A model generated the notes under the pieces. That model was not told the DNA's origin and made no database searches. It saw nothing but the letters and a program-made list of their open reading frames with translations. The position numbers and the translations under genes were made by a program. Of a stretch of 41,110 bases of DNA, positions 1-9,582 are shown piece after piece. Numbering within the stretch: position 1 is the stretch's first letter; every line of letters starts with the position of its first letter. This stretch comes from Ignavibacteriaceae bacterium. Its GTDB lineage: Bacteria > Bacteroidota > Ignavibacteria > Ignavibacteriales > Ignavibacteriaceae. The DNA is taken from contig JACSRR010000174.1 of the NCBI GenBank assembly GCA_014879635.1, positions 1 to 41,110 of the forward strand, given 5' to 3'.

Positions 1-2
1 TT

Positions 3-3000
3 CCGTCAATTAAAGATGATGATTTTGACTGGATCAAATACTACGGTGAAATAACTTTAACAGGTGGAAAAAACAGGTTTATACAGTACTCTAAACCATT
101 AAGTAAACACTACGATGTAGAAGTTTTTTCTCCGGGTGAAATGTTGTTTGTTACAATTTTTTCTGATCACAGTGAAACAATAAAATCAGAAATGGAGATA
201 TTAGAACTTCGCCAAAAATTCGATTCCTTGTTTACGCAACTAGTGTTTGGTGTGGCTCTTGTAAATAAAAAATCTCATGAAATTCTTTCGTATAATACTC
301 AATTTGGTAAGCTATTAAATTTTAGTGGAAATAAAGAAGAGAAATCTAAATTCTATGAATTCATTTCGGAAACTGAAAAATCAGAACTTACCACTTTCTT
401 AGAATCAACAAGAGACGAAAATGTTAAGTTGCTTCATTTTGAGATAAATAATACTTCAATTAGTGATTCTCCTGAATTTGTAAAAATTACTATTTCGCCA
501 ATTTTGGGTGAAATCGATTTTTACTTCGTAATTGCCGAAGATATTTCCGAAATTAAAAAACAACAGCTTTTGCTTATTGAAAGCGAAACTCAATTTCGCA
601 AAATATTTGAGGTTGCTAAAGTCGGAATTTTACAATATAGTCCTGTTACAGGTAAAATACTTAGTTGCAATAATGAGTTATGCGAAATTACAGGATATTC
701 TTATAAAGAGTTATTAAATTTAAACTATATTGACCTCATTCATCCTAATGAAAGGGGAGAAGATTCTCTAAGAATAATCACTTTGTTTGATACGGAGAAA
801 AAATTTAATGACACTCAAAAATATGTTAAAAAAGATGGTTCAGAAATATGGGTTAGGGTTGATATTTCATTTATTCAAGATTTAAACGGTTCAGTTGAAA
901 AAGCTGTAGTGGTATGTCAAGACATAACAAAAGAAAAAATATTTAGCGAACACATTTTAGAAGAAGAAGAAAGATTTAGAATTTTGTTAAATTCTATTCC
1001 GATGTTAATATATGCTTTTGATGAAAACGGAAAGATAATTTATTGGAATAAAATGGCTGAGAAAGTAACGGGTTACTCAGAAGAATATATGATTGGTACA
1101 AAAAACTCATTTGAACTTCTTTTCACAAAAGACCAATACAAAAATTTTAAAAATTCAACTTCTAAAATAAACCATATTTCTAATGAGGTGGAAATTACGA
1201 CAAAGTCAGGCAAAGGCAAGAAAATTGTTTGTCATGACTTGTACAAACTTGTTTCAATTCCGGGTTGGGATTCATGGTCGGTGGCAGAAGATGTAACTGA
1301 AAAAAGAATTACTCAATCACAACTCGAAAAAACCGAGAAACTTTTCAAAGCACTAATTGAAAAGGCACCTATGGGTGTGGTAATGATTGATGCAGAAGAG
1401 AATTTTATTTATGTTAGTCCTACAGCAAAAAAAATGTTTGAGTATGATGATTTCGAGTCTCCTCATATAAAACCTTCTGAATTAACACATCCGGATGATT
1501 TACCCATTGTTCAAAAAACTCTTATGGAAATTATGTCTGAACCGGGTAAATCAGCTGTTTTACAATATAGATTTCTTAATAAATCGGGAATTTATAAATG
1601 GATAGAGAGCACATTTACAAATTTGCTTTCAGAACCTGCAGTTAACGGAATAGTAATAAATTTTGCCGATATTCAAGATAGAAAAGATGCTGAGAAAATT
1701 ATCAGCGAGAATGAAGAGAGACTCCGGTTATCTTTAGCCGCTGCATCGCAAGGGTTGTTTGATTTAGATATTAAGACAGGTGAAGCTATTGTAAATGACC
1801 AATACGCCAGAATGCTTGGTTTTGATCCTCTAACATTCAAAGAAACAAATTCATTTTGGGTTGAACGCCTTCACCCCGAAGACAGAGACCGGGTCTTTCA
1901 AGCCTATAAAGACTATATTGAAGGAAAAACGCAAGAATATTCTGTAGAATTTAGAAATAGAACAGCGAACAATAGCTGGAAATGGATTCTTTCTTCGGGA
2001 AGTATAGTAGAATGGGATAAAGATGGCAATCCTACAAGAATGTTGGGTACTCACATTGAAATTACCAAACAAAAAAGATCGGAGTTCATTAAAAGAATAC
2101 AATTAAATATTGCAAATTCTGTAATCACTTCAAATTCTATAGAAGAGCTTTATCAAACGATAAAAAATGAACTTTCAACTCTTTTAGACACTAAAAATTT
2201 GTATATGGCTAATTTTGATAAAAATACCGGCTTACTTTCAACAGTTATTAATGTTGACGAAAAAGACGAGATTACGGAATGGCCTGCTGATATTTCTCTT
2301 AGCGGGAAAGTTGTACTCACCGGTAAATCTTTGCTTGTTAACGGCGATGAAATTGAAGAAATGAGAAGTAGAGGAGAAATAGAATTTTTTGGTTCAAGGG
2401 CAGAAATTTGGTTAGGTGTGCCATTCTTTATTAAAAACGAGGTAGCAGGCTTAATTGCTGTTCAAAGTTATGAAGATAAGAACGCATTCACTCAAGAAGA
2501 TGTTGAAATTTTAGAAATTATTGCCGTCGAACTTAGTATATATTTAGAAAAGAAGAGCAAAGAGGCAGAATTAGTCAAACTATTTTTGGCTATTTCACAA
2601 AGCCCTACAACTGTTCAAATTATTGATAATAAAGGAATTATTGAGTATGTAAATCCGGCATTTGAAGAATCATCCGGATATTGTCCTGAAGAAGTAATTG
2701 GTAAAAATATTCAAGAGTTAAGAACCGGCTTTGATGATGATCAATTGTATGGCGAGTTATGGAGTACCGTTTATAAAGGTAATGTATGGCGTGGGGAATT
2801 AAAGAATAGAAAAAAGAATGGAGAAATTTATTGGGAAGATGTTTCAATTTCACCGGTATTTAACTACAAAGATGAAATTACAAATTTTGTAATCGTGAAA
2901 GAAGATATAACCGAAATTAAAGAAATGATAAACGAGTTAAAAGCGGCTAAAGAGAAAGCCGAAGAAATTAACAGGGTTAAATCTAATTTTTTTGCAAATA

Positions 3001-4091
3001 TGAGTCATGAACTTAGAACTCCGCTGATTGGGATTTTAGGTTATTCGGAAATATTAGAAGAGTACCTGGAAGATAGATCTGACTTAATTAAAATGGTACG
3101 AACAATCAATAAAAGTGGAAACAGACTTTTAGAAACTCTAAATTTAATTCTCACCTTCTCAAAATTAGAATCAGATAAGTTTGAGGTTAAAATTAAAACT
3201 GTGGATATTATACCGGTTATTAACGAAACTTTTGATCTTTTTATAAATGTTGCGGCAAAGAAAGAGCTTCAATATGTATTTAATACATCTCAACAGGAGA
3301 TTTTTGCCGAAATTGATACAGGTTTTTTACAGAGTATTTTAAATAATTTGATCAACAATGCAATTAAGTTCACATATTCCGGTTATGTAAAAGTTTCAGC
3401 TTCTGTAAATGATAAGACTTTAATAATCAGAGTTGAAGACTCCGGCATTGGTATTAGTGATGATGACCAAGTAAATATTTGGGAGGACTTTAGACAAGCT
3501 AGCGAAGGTTTAAGCAGGCGATTTGAAGGGACGGGTTTAGGCCTAGCAATTGTAAAAAGATACACAAATTTAATGGGAGGAGAGATTTCAGTGGAAAGCG
3601 AAGAAGGAAAAGGCTCAACATTTACTTTAAAATTTCCCGTTACCAAAAAAAATGAAACGGAAAGTATAGAGAAAAGTGAGGATGTACTTTCAGAAGAAAC
3701 TCCGGTTCTGAAAAGTAAGCCTAATATTTTATATGTTGAAGATGATGAAGTTGCTTTAAATTTGGTTCAAAAGTTTTTAGAGAGTGATTTTATAATAGAC
3801 TCTGCAATAAATTCTCAAGAGGCTCTCTCAAAAGTGAATTTAATTAGCTATGACGGTATTTTAATGGATATAAACCTTAAAAAAGGTTTGAGCGGTGTTG
3901 AATTAACAAAAATTATTAGAGAACTTCCGGGTTATTCGGAAATTCCGATTATTGCTATCACCTCATTTGCTTTTGAAAAAGATAGAATAGAATTTTTAAA
4001 CAGCGGTATGGATCATTATATAGCAAAACCATTTAGAAAAATTGATTTGGTTAATTTGATGCATCAAATATTTTCCGGGTTTGATGAGTAA
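3..4091 (+). CDS. Multi-PAS/GAF hybrid sensor histidine kinase with C-terminal receiver domain (5' truncated by window edge)
   Basis: Successive PAS-like segments (e.g. FRKIFEVAKVGILQYSP..NNELCEITGYS, FRILLNSIPMLIYAFDENGKIIYWNKMAEKVTGYS, LFLAISQSPTTVQIIDNKGIIEYVNPAFEESSGY), a GAF-like region, HisKA H-box FFANMSHELRTPLIG, HATPase DSGIGIS / GTGLGLAIVKRY, and REC VEDDE / LMDINL / AKPF. The frame is open from nt 3 to the listed ORF start at 141. Confidence 0.93.
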   Translation, partial: PSIKDDDFDWIKYYGEITLTGGKNRFIQYSKPLSKHYDVEVFSPGEMLFVTIFSDHSETIKSEMEILELRQKFDSLFTQLVFGVALVNKKSHEILSYNTQFGKLLNFSGNKEEKSKFYEFISETEKSELTTFLESTRDENVKLLHFEINNTSISDSPEFVKITISPILGEIDFYFVIAEDISEIKKQQLLLIESETQFRKIFEVAKVGILQYSPVTGKILSCNNELCEITGYSYKELLNLNYIDLIHPNERGEDSLRIITLFDTEKKFNDTQKYVKKDGSEIWVRVDISFIQDLNGSVEKAVVVCQDITKEKIFSEHILEEEERFRILLNSIPMLIYAFDENGKIIYWNKMAEKVTGYSEEYMIGTKNSFELLFTKDQYKNFKNSTSKINHISNEVEITTKSGKGKKIVCHDLYKLVSIPGWDSWSVAEDVTEKRITQSQLEKTEKLFKALIEKAPMGVVMIDAEENFIYVSPTAKKMFEYDDFESPHIKPSELTHPDDLPIVQKTLMEIMSEPGKSAVLQYRFLNKSGIYKWIESTFTNLLSEPAVNGIVINFADIQDRKDAEKIISENEERLRLSLAAASQGLFDLDIKTGEAIVNDQYARMLGFDPLTFKETNSFWVERLHPEDRDRVFQAYKDYIEGKTQEYSVEFRNRTANNSWKWILSSGSIVEWDKDGNPTRMLGTHIEITKQKRSEFIKRIQLNIANSVITSNSIEELYQTIKNELSTLLDTKNLYMANFDKNTGLLSTVINVDEKDEITEWPADISLSGKVVLTGKSLLVNGDEIEEMRSRGEIEFFGSRAEIWLGVPFFIKNEVAGLIAVQSYEDKNAFTQEDVEILEIIAVELSIYLEKKSKEAELVKLFLAISQSPTTVQIIDNKGIIEYVNPAFEESSGYCPEEVIGKNIQELRTGFDDDQLYGELWSTVYKGNVWRGELKNRKKNGEIYWEDVSISPVFNYKDEITNFVIVKEDITEIKEMINELKAAKEKAEEINRVKSNFFANMSHELRTPLIGILGYSEILEEYLEDRSDLIKMVRTINKSGNRLLETLNLILTFSKLESDKFEVKIKTVDIIPVINETFDLFINVAAKKELQYVFNTSQQEIFAEIDTGFLQSILNNLINNAIKFTYSGYVKVSASVNDKTLIIRVEDSGIGISDDDQVNIWEDFRQASEGLSRRFEGTGLGLAIVKRYTNLMGGEISVESEEGKGSTFTLKFPVTKKNETESIEKSEDVLSEETPVLKSKPNILYVEDDEVALNLVQKFLESDFIIDSAINSQEALSKVNLISYDGILMDINLKKGLSGVELTKIIRELPGYSEIPIIAITSFAFEKDRIEFLNSGMDHYIAKPFRKIDLVNLMHQIFSGFDE

Positions 4092-4144
4092 AAAATGATT
4101 AATAAAAGCATTTTTGTCGAAACAATCTTTAAAAGATAACCTGA

Positions 4145-5611
4145 TTGAAACTCAATATATTATTAACAGGTGCCAACGGATATATCGGAAAAAGGATATT
4201 ACCCGTACTTACGGAAGAAGGGCATTCTGTTGTTTGTTGTGTTAGAAACAAAAAGAGACTTCCGGACTCCGGGATATACAAGGATGAGAAGGTTCAGATT
4301 TTTGAAATTGATTTTCTCGATGATTCATTACCTAAAATAGAAAACATTCACGATATTGATGTTGCTTACTATTTCCTTCACTCAATGAGCTCAGAAGATA
4401 AAGAATTTGCTCAATTGGAGGAAAAAACCGCCAAAAACTTCATTAAACTTGCCACCATTTTAAAAGTTAAACAGATTATCTACTTAAGCGGAATTGTGAA
4501 TGAATCCGAACTCTCTTCTCATTTAAAATCTAGGAAAAGAGTAGAAGATGTTCTTAAAAGCGGCGAAATACCTGTTACCGTACTAAGGGCAGGAATAATT
4601 GTGGGTTCCGGTAGTGCCTCTTTTGAAATAATACGGGATTTGGTTGAGAAACTTCCCGTAATGATAACACCAAAGTGGTTAAATACGAGACATCAACCTA
4701 TTGCAATTAGAGATGTGATTAAATTTTTAACAGGTGTAATTCTTAAAACTGAAACATACGGTAAAAGTTATGATATCGGTGGACCGGATATTCTAACCTA
4801 TAAAGAAATGCTTTTAATTTTTTCTAATGTTAGAGGATTAAAAAGATTAATACTTACAGTTCCGGTGATGACACCAAAATTGTCTTCCTATTGGTTATTT
4901 TTTGTAACTTCAACATCCTACAGGTTAGCACAAAATTTGGTTGATAGTATGAAAATACCTGTAATTTGTAGAAATAATGACTTGGGTGAGCTGTTAAAAA
5001 TTGAAACGGTTTCATACAGAAGGGCTGTTGAGTTTGCATTTGAAAAAATTGAACAGAATATGGTAATTTCGAGTTGGAAAGATTCACTTGTTTCAAGCGT
5101 CAAAGACCCGGGGTTGTTAAAACATATAAATGTTCCAAAATTCGGTTGTTTTGTTGACAATAGAAGGGCTGAAATTAGTAGTGAACCGGATCAAGTACTT
5201 GAGAATGTTTGGTCAATTGGCGGGGATAGAGGATGGTATTATGCAAACTTTTTATGGTCAATTAGGGGTATTTTAGATAAAATTGTGGGGGGTGTTGGAT
5301 TAAGGCGAGGTAGAACTCACCCTTCTAAGATTAATGCAGGCGACACACTAGATTTTTGGCGCGTTTTAATATCTGACTTGAGTGAAAAAAGATTATTACT
5401 TTTTGCCGAAATGAAATTACCGGGTGATGCATGGTTAGAGTTTAAAATTGAAGAAAAAGAAGGAAAGATTTATCTAATTCAAACCGCAACCTTCAGACCC
5501 AAAGGAATTAAAGGTCGGTTATATTGGTACTCTGTACTTCCATTTCACCACTTTATTTTTAACGGTATGGTAAGAAATATAATAAACTTCAGACCTGCTA
5601 ATAAAGATTAA
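4145..5611 (+). CDS. SDR family NAD(P)-binding oxidoreductase with DUF2867-like C-terminal domain
   Basis: N-terminal Rossmann motif LLTGANGYIGKRILPVL; C-terminal GGDRGWYYANFLWSIRGILDKIVGGVGLRRGRTHP typical of YbjT-like/DUF2867 proteins. The start codon is TTG. Confidence 0.85.
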   Translation: MKLNILLTGANGYIGKRILPVLTEEGHSVVCCVRNKKRLPDSGIYKDEKVQIFEIDFLDDSLPKIENIHDIDVAYYFLHSMSSEDKEFAQLEEKTAKNFIKLATILKVKQIIYLSGIVNESELSSHLKSRKRVEDVLKSGEIPVTVLRAGIIVGSGSASFEIIRDLVEKLPVMITPKWLNTRHQPIAIRDVIKFLTGVILKTETYGKSYDIGGPDILTYKEMLLIFSNVRGLKRLILTVPVMTPKLSSYWLFFVTSTSYRLAQNLVDSMKIPVICRNNDLGELLKIETVSYRRAVEFAFEKIEQNMVISSWKDSLVSSVKDPGLLKHINVPKFGCFVDNRRAEISSEPDQVLENVWSIGGDRGWYYANFLWSIRGILDKIVGGVGLRRGRTHPSKINAGDTLDFWRVLISDLSEKRLLLFAEMKLPGDAWLEFKIEEKEGKIYLIQTATFRPKGIKGRLYWYSVLPFHHFIFNGMVRNIINFRPANKD

Positions 5612-5783
5612 TTAATTTGTGTTAAAGTTAATATTTTTGAATTTTTAGGAAATTAGGTGAGTGTAAATAGAGCACTATTTACTTTTCAAAATAGACAGCA
5701 ACAAAATTTGATTCATTACTAATTACCTTCTGAAATATCTAACAACCGTATAAAAGAGAAAAGAGTAAATTAATCAAAGTTGT

Positions 5784-5814
5784 TTTGTAAATCTACAAAT
5801 ACTTTGTAAATTTG
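5784..5814 (+). promoter_or_regulatory. Bacteroidota-type promoter (TTTG-N19-TAAATTTG) for tRNA-Ser
   Basis: TTTG at 5784-5787, 19-nt spacer, TAAATTTG at 5807-5814. This matches the published Bacteroidetes consensus TTTG-N19-21-TAnnTTTG, 14 nt upstream of the tRNA. Confidence 0.65.
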
Positions 5815-5828
5815 GAATCTTGTTTTAC

Positions 5829-5917
5829 GGAAAGGTGCCGGAGTGGTTGAACGGGCTCGCCTGGAAAGCGAGTGTACTGCGAAAGTGGTACCGAGGGTTC
5901 GAATCCCTCCTTTTCCG
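5829..5917 (+). tRNA. tRNA-Ser(GGA)
   Basis: GGAAAGG acceptor pairs with CUUUUCC. Anticodon stem CTCGC/GCGAG has loop CTGGAAA (anticodon GGA). Long variable arm; T-arm GAGGGTTCGAATCCCTC. The discriminator G is followed by CTT, so CCA is not encoded. Confidence 0.96.
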
Positions 5918-5969
5918 CTTCATATCAACCTTATAAGAGAAAAATTATCTCGCCTTTAAATCGCAAATT

Positions 5970-7313
5970 ATGACTTCCAAAAGTTACAAACGCCACGCAA
6001 TTGAAACCCTTCAACTCGCTTACCCGATCATGATTGGTCAGTTCGGTTATACTTTGATGGGCTTAGTTGATAGTATGATGGTCGGTAGGGTCGGTGCCGA
6101 TGAATTAGCAGCTTCATCTGTTGGTCTCAGCGTCTTTTTTATCATACTCGTTTTTGGATTAGGCGTAAGTTTTGCAATCTCTCCTTTAACAGCCATTGCA
6201 GAAGGATCAAATAATAAATCTGAATCATCTTCAATTTTTTCAAACGGACTGTATATAAATGTAGTTGCCGGAATAATTCTTGGTCTATTAACATATTTTG
6301 CAGCAGATGTGATTCGATTTTTAAATCAACCACCAAGAGTTACTGAACTTGCAATTGAATACACCAAAATTCTTGCAATTTCAATTATTCCTATAATGTT
6401 TTTCCAAAGTTATAAACAATTTGTTGACGGGCTTTCTGAAACAAGACCGGCAATGATAGTAGTAATTTTGGCAAATGTTGTTAATATAATAGTTAATTGG
6501 TTTTTGATATTCGGCAACTGGGGTTTTCCGGAGCTCGGTTTGAACGGAGCAGGGTACGCAACATTTTTTTCAAGAATTTTTATGGCATTCGGATTTTATT
6601 TGTTTGTAACAAGAAGCAACAGATTCAAAGATTATACACTTAAAATATTCCCGGTTGTCATTGACAAAATTATTTCAAAAAAAATATTAAAAGTTGGGAT
6701 TCCTGCAGGTTTTCAGCACTTATTTGAAGTCGGAGCATTTTCATTTGCTTCAATTATGGTAGGCTGGTTAGGAACATATCCTTTGGCGGCTCATCATATA
6801 GCATTAAACATTGCAGGTGTTACTTATATGATTGTATGGGGTATTTCGGCATCCGGTTCAATAAGGGTAGGTAACGAGTTGGGTGCAAATAATATACCCG
6901 GTATCAGAAAGGCGGGATTTGTGGCAATTGTGCTCTCATTTCTAATTATGCTTTTATTCGGAATAATAATGATCTTTACCAAAAATATTATACCGTACTT
7001 TTATATAGATGAAATTCATGTGGTTGAAATAGCTTCGGGACTTTTATTGATTGCGGCTTTTTTCCAGATATTTGACGGAACGCAAGCCACCGCTATCGGA
7101 ATATTGCGAGGTTTAACTGATTTGAAAATACCGACTCTCATTACATTTGTGGCATATTGGATAATTGCGCTTCCCGGTGCGTATTTATTAGGGTTCATAT
7201 TTGAATGGGGGGTTGAAGGAGTTTGGATAGCTCTTTTACTAAGTTTGGTCTTTTCTGCAATTGCACTAACATTAAGATTTCAAATTAAGAGTAAAAGACC
7301 TGTAAGTATATAG
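5970..7313 (+). CDS. MATE family efflux transporter
   Basis: Polytopic; LAYPIMIGQFGYTLMGLVDSMMVGRVGADELAASS is MATE-like, as is the repeat around GIPAGFQHLFEVGAFSFASIMVGWLGTYPLAAHHIALNI. Confidence 0.95.
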   Translation: MTSKSYKRHAIETLQLAYPIMIGQFGYTLMGLVDSMMVGRVGADELAASSVGLSVFFIILVFGLGVSFAISPLTAIAEGSNNKSESSSIFSNGLYINVVAGIILGLLTYFAADVIRFLNQPPRVTELAIEYTKILAISIIPIMFFQSYKQFVDGLSETRPAMIVVILANVVNIIVNWFLIFGNWGFPELGLNGAGYATFFSRIFMAFGFYLFVTRSNRFKDYTLKIFPVVIDKIISKKILKVGIPAGFQHLFEVGAFSFASIMVGWLGTYPLAAHHIALNIAGVTYMIVWGISASGSIRVGNELGANNIPGIRKAGFVAIVLSFLIMLLFGIIMIFTKNIIPYFYIDEIHVVEIASGLLLIAAFFQIFDGTQATAIGILRGLTDLKIPTLITFVAYWIIALPGAYLLGFIFEWGVEGVWIALLLSLVFSAIALTLRFQIKSKRPVSI

Positions 7314-7412
7314 AATTAACTCCGTTAATTTCATAATATTACCGCCTGTCCATATTTGTGAGTTAAGAACTTGTTTTAGCTTAAATTTACCCATAAAAAA
7401 AAAGGTGTTAAA

Positions 7413-7832
7413 ATGAACAAGCGAGTTTACAGGTCAAAAAGTCAAAAAATCATTGCCGGTGTGTGCGGGGGTCTTGCAGAGTATTTTCATACTGACCCTG
7501 TATTTGTAAGGTTGGCAGTAGTACTACTTACATTGATGCACGGAATCGGAATAGTCCTTTATATTGCCGCTATTTTCATTATCCCGGAAGAGCCTTTTAA
7601 TTTTCAGACTCCTCCTACAATTGAAGAGGCAGATGAGATAAAACAAAATAACAAAATAGAAAAAAAGAGAGTATTTGGTATAATATTAGTGCTGATTGGC
7701 GGTTTTTTCTTTTTACAGAATTTTTTCCCCGCATTAGAACTTTCACACATTGTGCCGTTAGCACTTATGTTTGCGGGCGGAATGTTAATCTATTATTCCA
7801 AAAAAACTAAAAGCGTTGAGGAACTACAATGA
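7413..7832 (+). CDS. PspC domain-containing membrane protein
   Basis: KRVYRSKSQKIIAGVCGGLAEYFHTDPVFVRLAVVLLTLMHGIGIVLYIAAIFIIPEE is a canonical PspC domain; a second hydrophobic C-terminal region follows. Confidence 0.93.
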   Translation: MNKRVYRSKSQKIIAGVCGGLAEYFHTDPVFVRLAVVLLTLMHGIGIVLYIAAIFIIPEEPFNFQTPPTIEEADEIKQNNKIEKKRVFGIILVLIGGFFFLQNFFPALELSHIVPLALMFAGGMLIYYSKKTKSVEELQ

Positions 7833-8761
7833 AACAGAGTCAAATTTTCTGGGGTGTTTTGTTTGTATCGTTAGGAATTATGATTTTATTATTCCAGATT
7901 TTCGATTTCAGTTTGCCATTTAGCAATATCATCGGATATTTCTGGCCACTTGCAATAATTCTAATCGGAGCCGGTTTCTTGATTAAGTCAAATTTTGTTA
8001 AACTACTATTTAGTGGTTTTGCGGGTCTTGGCATCGGTATTGTACTGTTTGGGATTTTTTCAGGAATTATGAATTTTGATTTCCGTTTTTTGAAATACAA
8101 AAACACAAAATCATCAAGTGGTACACTAAATAGTTCTTTTCACAGTTCGCCGGTTGATTCATCTGTAAAATCGGTTAAGTTGCACTTTAGCGGAGGAGCC
8201 GGTTCATATAGAGTATATGGTATAACTGACAATCTATATCTCTTAAAATCTGACGGTTCTTCAAGAACTTTTGAGGTTGAATCAAAAAATATAGACGGTA
8301 CTGTTAATCTTGACATTTCTATGCAAGAATTTAATTTTGATTCAGGAGAAGGGGAATTATCAGGCGCTGTTTCTTTAGGACTTCAACAAAACATTCCTTT
8401 CGATCTAAATTTTGAATTAGGGGCGTCAAAAGGCGAGATTGACTTAAAAGGATTCCTGATTTCTAAACTCAATTTAGAAGCGGGAGCAAGTTCTATTAAA
8501 ATATTTCTGCCTAATCCTTCTGAAAAAGATGTTCCGGTTTCAATTACATCGGGTGCAGGAAAAATTACGGTTTATATTCCCGAGAACAGTGGAGCTAAAA
8601 TAGAAACCGATGTTAATTTGAGCAGTACAAATTTTGATGACTTCACTTCCGCTAACGGAATATTGGCTAACAAAGGATACATTAACAGTCAAGAATCTTA
8701 CAAAATCATGTTTGAAGGCGGAGTATCTAATTTTACTGTTAAGACTTATAAGCCTGAATAA
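7829..8761 (+). CDS. LiaF-like / LiaI-LiaF-like transmembrane region protein
   Basis: N-terminal TM cluster (FWGVLFVSLGIMILLFQIFD...FWPLAIILIGAGFLIK) plus beta-rich C-terminal region; start overlaps the PspC gene stop (ATGA). Confidence 0.75.
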   Translation: MKQSQIFWGVLFVSLGIMILLFQIFDFSLPFSNIIGYFWPLAIILIGAGFLIKSNFVKLLFSGFAGLGIGIVLFGIFSGIMNFDFRFLKYKNTKSSSGTLNSSFHSSPVDSSVKSVKLHFSGGAGSYRVYGITDNLYLLKSDGSSRTFEVESKNIDGTVNLDISMQEFNFDSGEGELSGAVSLGLQQNIPFDLNFELGASKGEIDLKGFLISKLNLEAGASSIKIFLPNPSEKDVPVSITSGAGKITVYIPENSGAKIETDVNLSSTNFDDFTSANGILANKGYINSQESYKIMFEGGVSNFTVKTYKPE

Positions 8762-8868
8762 AAAAAGACTTGAATTTAATCACATTTTATTTTTTAAGTG
8801 ATTTAGAAATACAATTAAAATAGATTTTTAGTTTATCTTTGTTTTTAGTTCGACAATAATTATTACGA

Positions 8869-9582
8869 ATGGAAAACTTAGATAAACTAAATTTCATTTA
8901 CGAGTTTAAATTTAGTAACGGAGAGAAAAAAACTATCACCGTTGCTTTAGATAGAGCCACTCTTAATGTAATAAGAGACGAAGCCCATAAACCAAATGAT
9001 TGGGCTTTATTAGAGAATTTCAAATGTCCGCACTGCCCTTTAAATCCCGAAGAAAATAAATATTGCCCCGTTGCTCTGAATTTAAGCGAAGTTATCTATA
9101 ATTTTCAAGATGAAGTTTCATTCGAAGAAATTGAAGTTTACGCTACCACACCACAAAGACAAGTTGTTAAAAAAACATCGCTTCAAGCCGGCGTGAGCAG
9201 CCTTTTGGGTATTTTAATGGTATCTTCAGGTTGCCCTATAATGGCAAAACTTAAGCCAATGTTATATTTTCACCTCCCGTTTTCTAATCTTGAAGAAACA
9301 CAGATAAGAGCCCTCTCAATGTACTTGTTAAGTCAATATGTAAAATACAAGAAAGGTGGGGAACCTGATTGGGAAATGACTGGTTTGATTAAAATATATG
9401 AAGAGATTCAAATATTAAATAAAAATGTATCAAAAAAAATAGTTGATCTTGAGCATAAAGATGCAAGTATCAACTCTCTGATTATTCTTAATAATTTTGC
9501 AGATTATGTTACATTTACATTGGATGAAAAAATGTTAGACGAAATCGATTTTTTTGTTAAATATTTCGGTAAAATTGATTGA
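8869..9582 (+). CDS. Hypothetical protein with CxxC-x9-C and GCP cysteine motifs (possible metal/Fe-S ligands)
   Basis: Long ORF with FKCPHCPLNPEENKYCPVAL and SSGCPIMAKLKP. A Bacteroidota -7-like TATCTTTG lies at 8834-8841 without a good -33. Confidence 0.7.
   Translation: MENLDKLNFIYEFKFSNGEKKTITVALDRATLNVIRDEAHKPNDWALLENFKCPHCPLNPEENKYCPVALNLSEVIYNFQDEVSFEEIEVYATTPQRQVVKKTSLQAGVSSLLGILMVSSGCPIMAKLKPMLYFHLPFSNLEETQIRALSMYLLSQYVKYKKGGEPDWEMTGLIKIYEEIQILNKNVSKKIVDLEHKDASINSLIILNNFADYVTFTLDEKMLDEIDFFVKYFGKID

Noticed and set aside
8770-8810. AATCAC...GTGATT hairpin after the LiaF-like gene as terminator
   Set aside because: Only 6-bp stem with a 14-nt loop and no clear T-run position; not convincing.
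8834-8841. TATCTTTG as a full Bacteroidota promoter for the Cys-motif protein
   Set aside because: The -7 half matches but no TTTG lies at 19-21 nt spacing upstream, so not called as a promoter.
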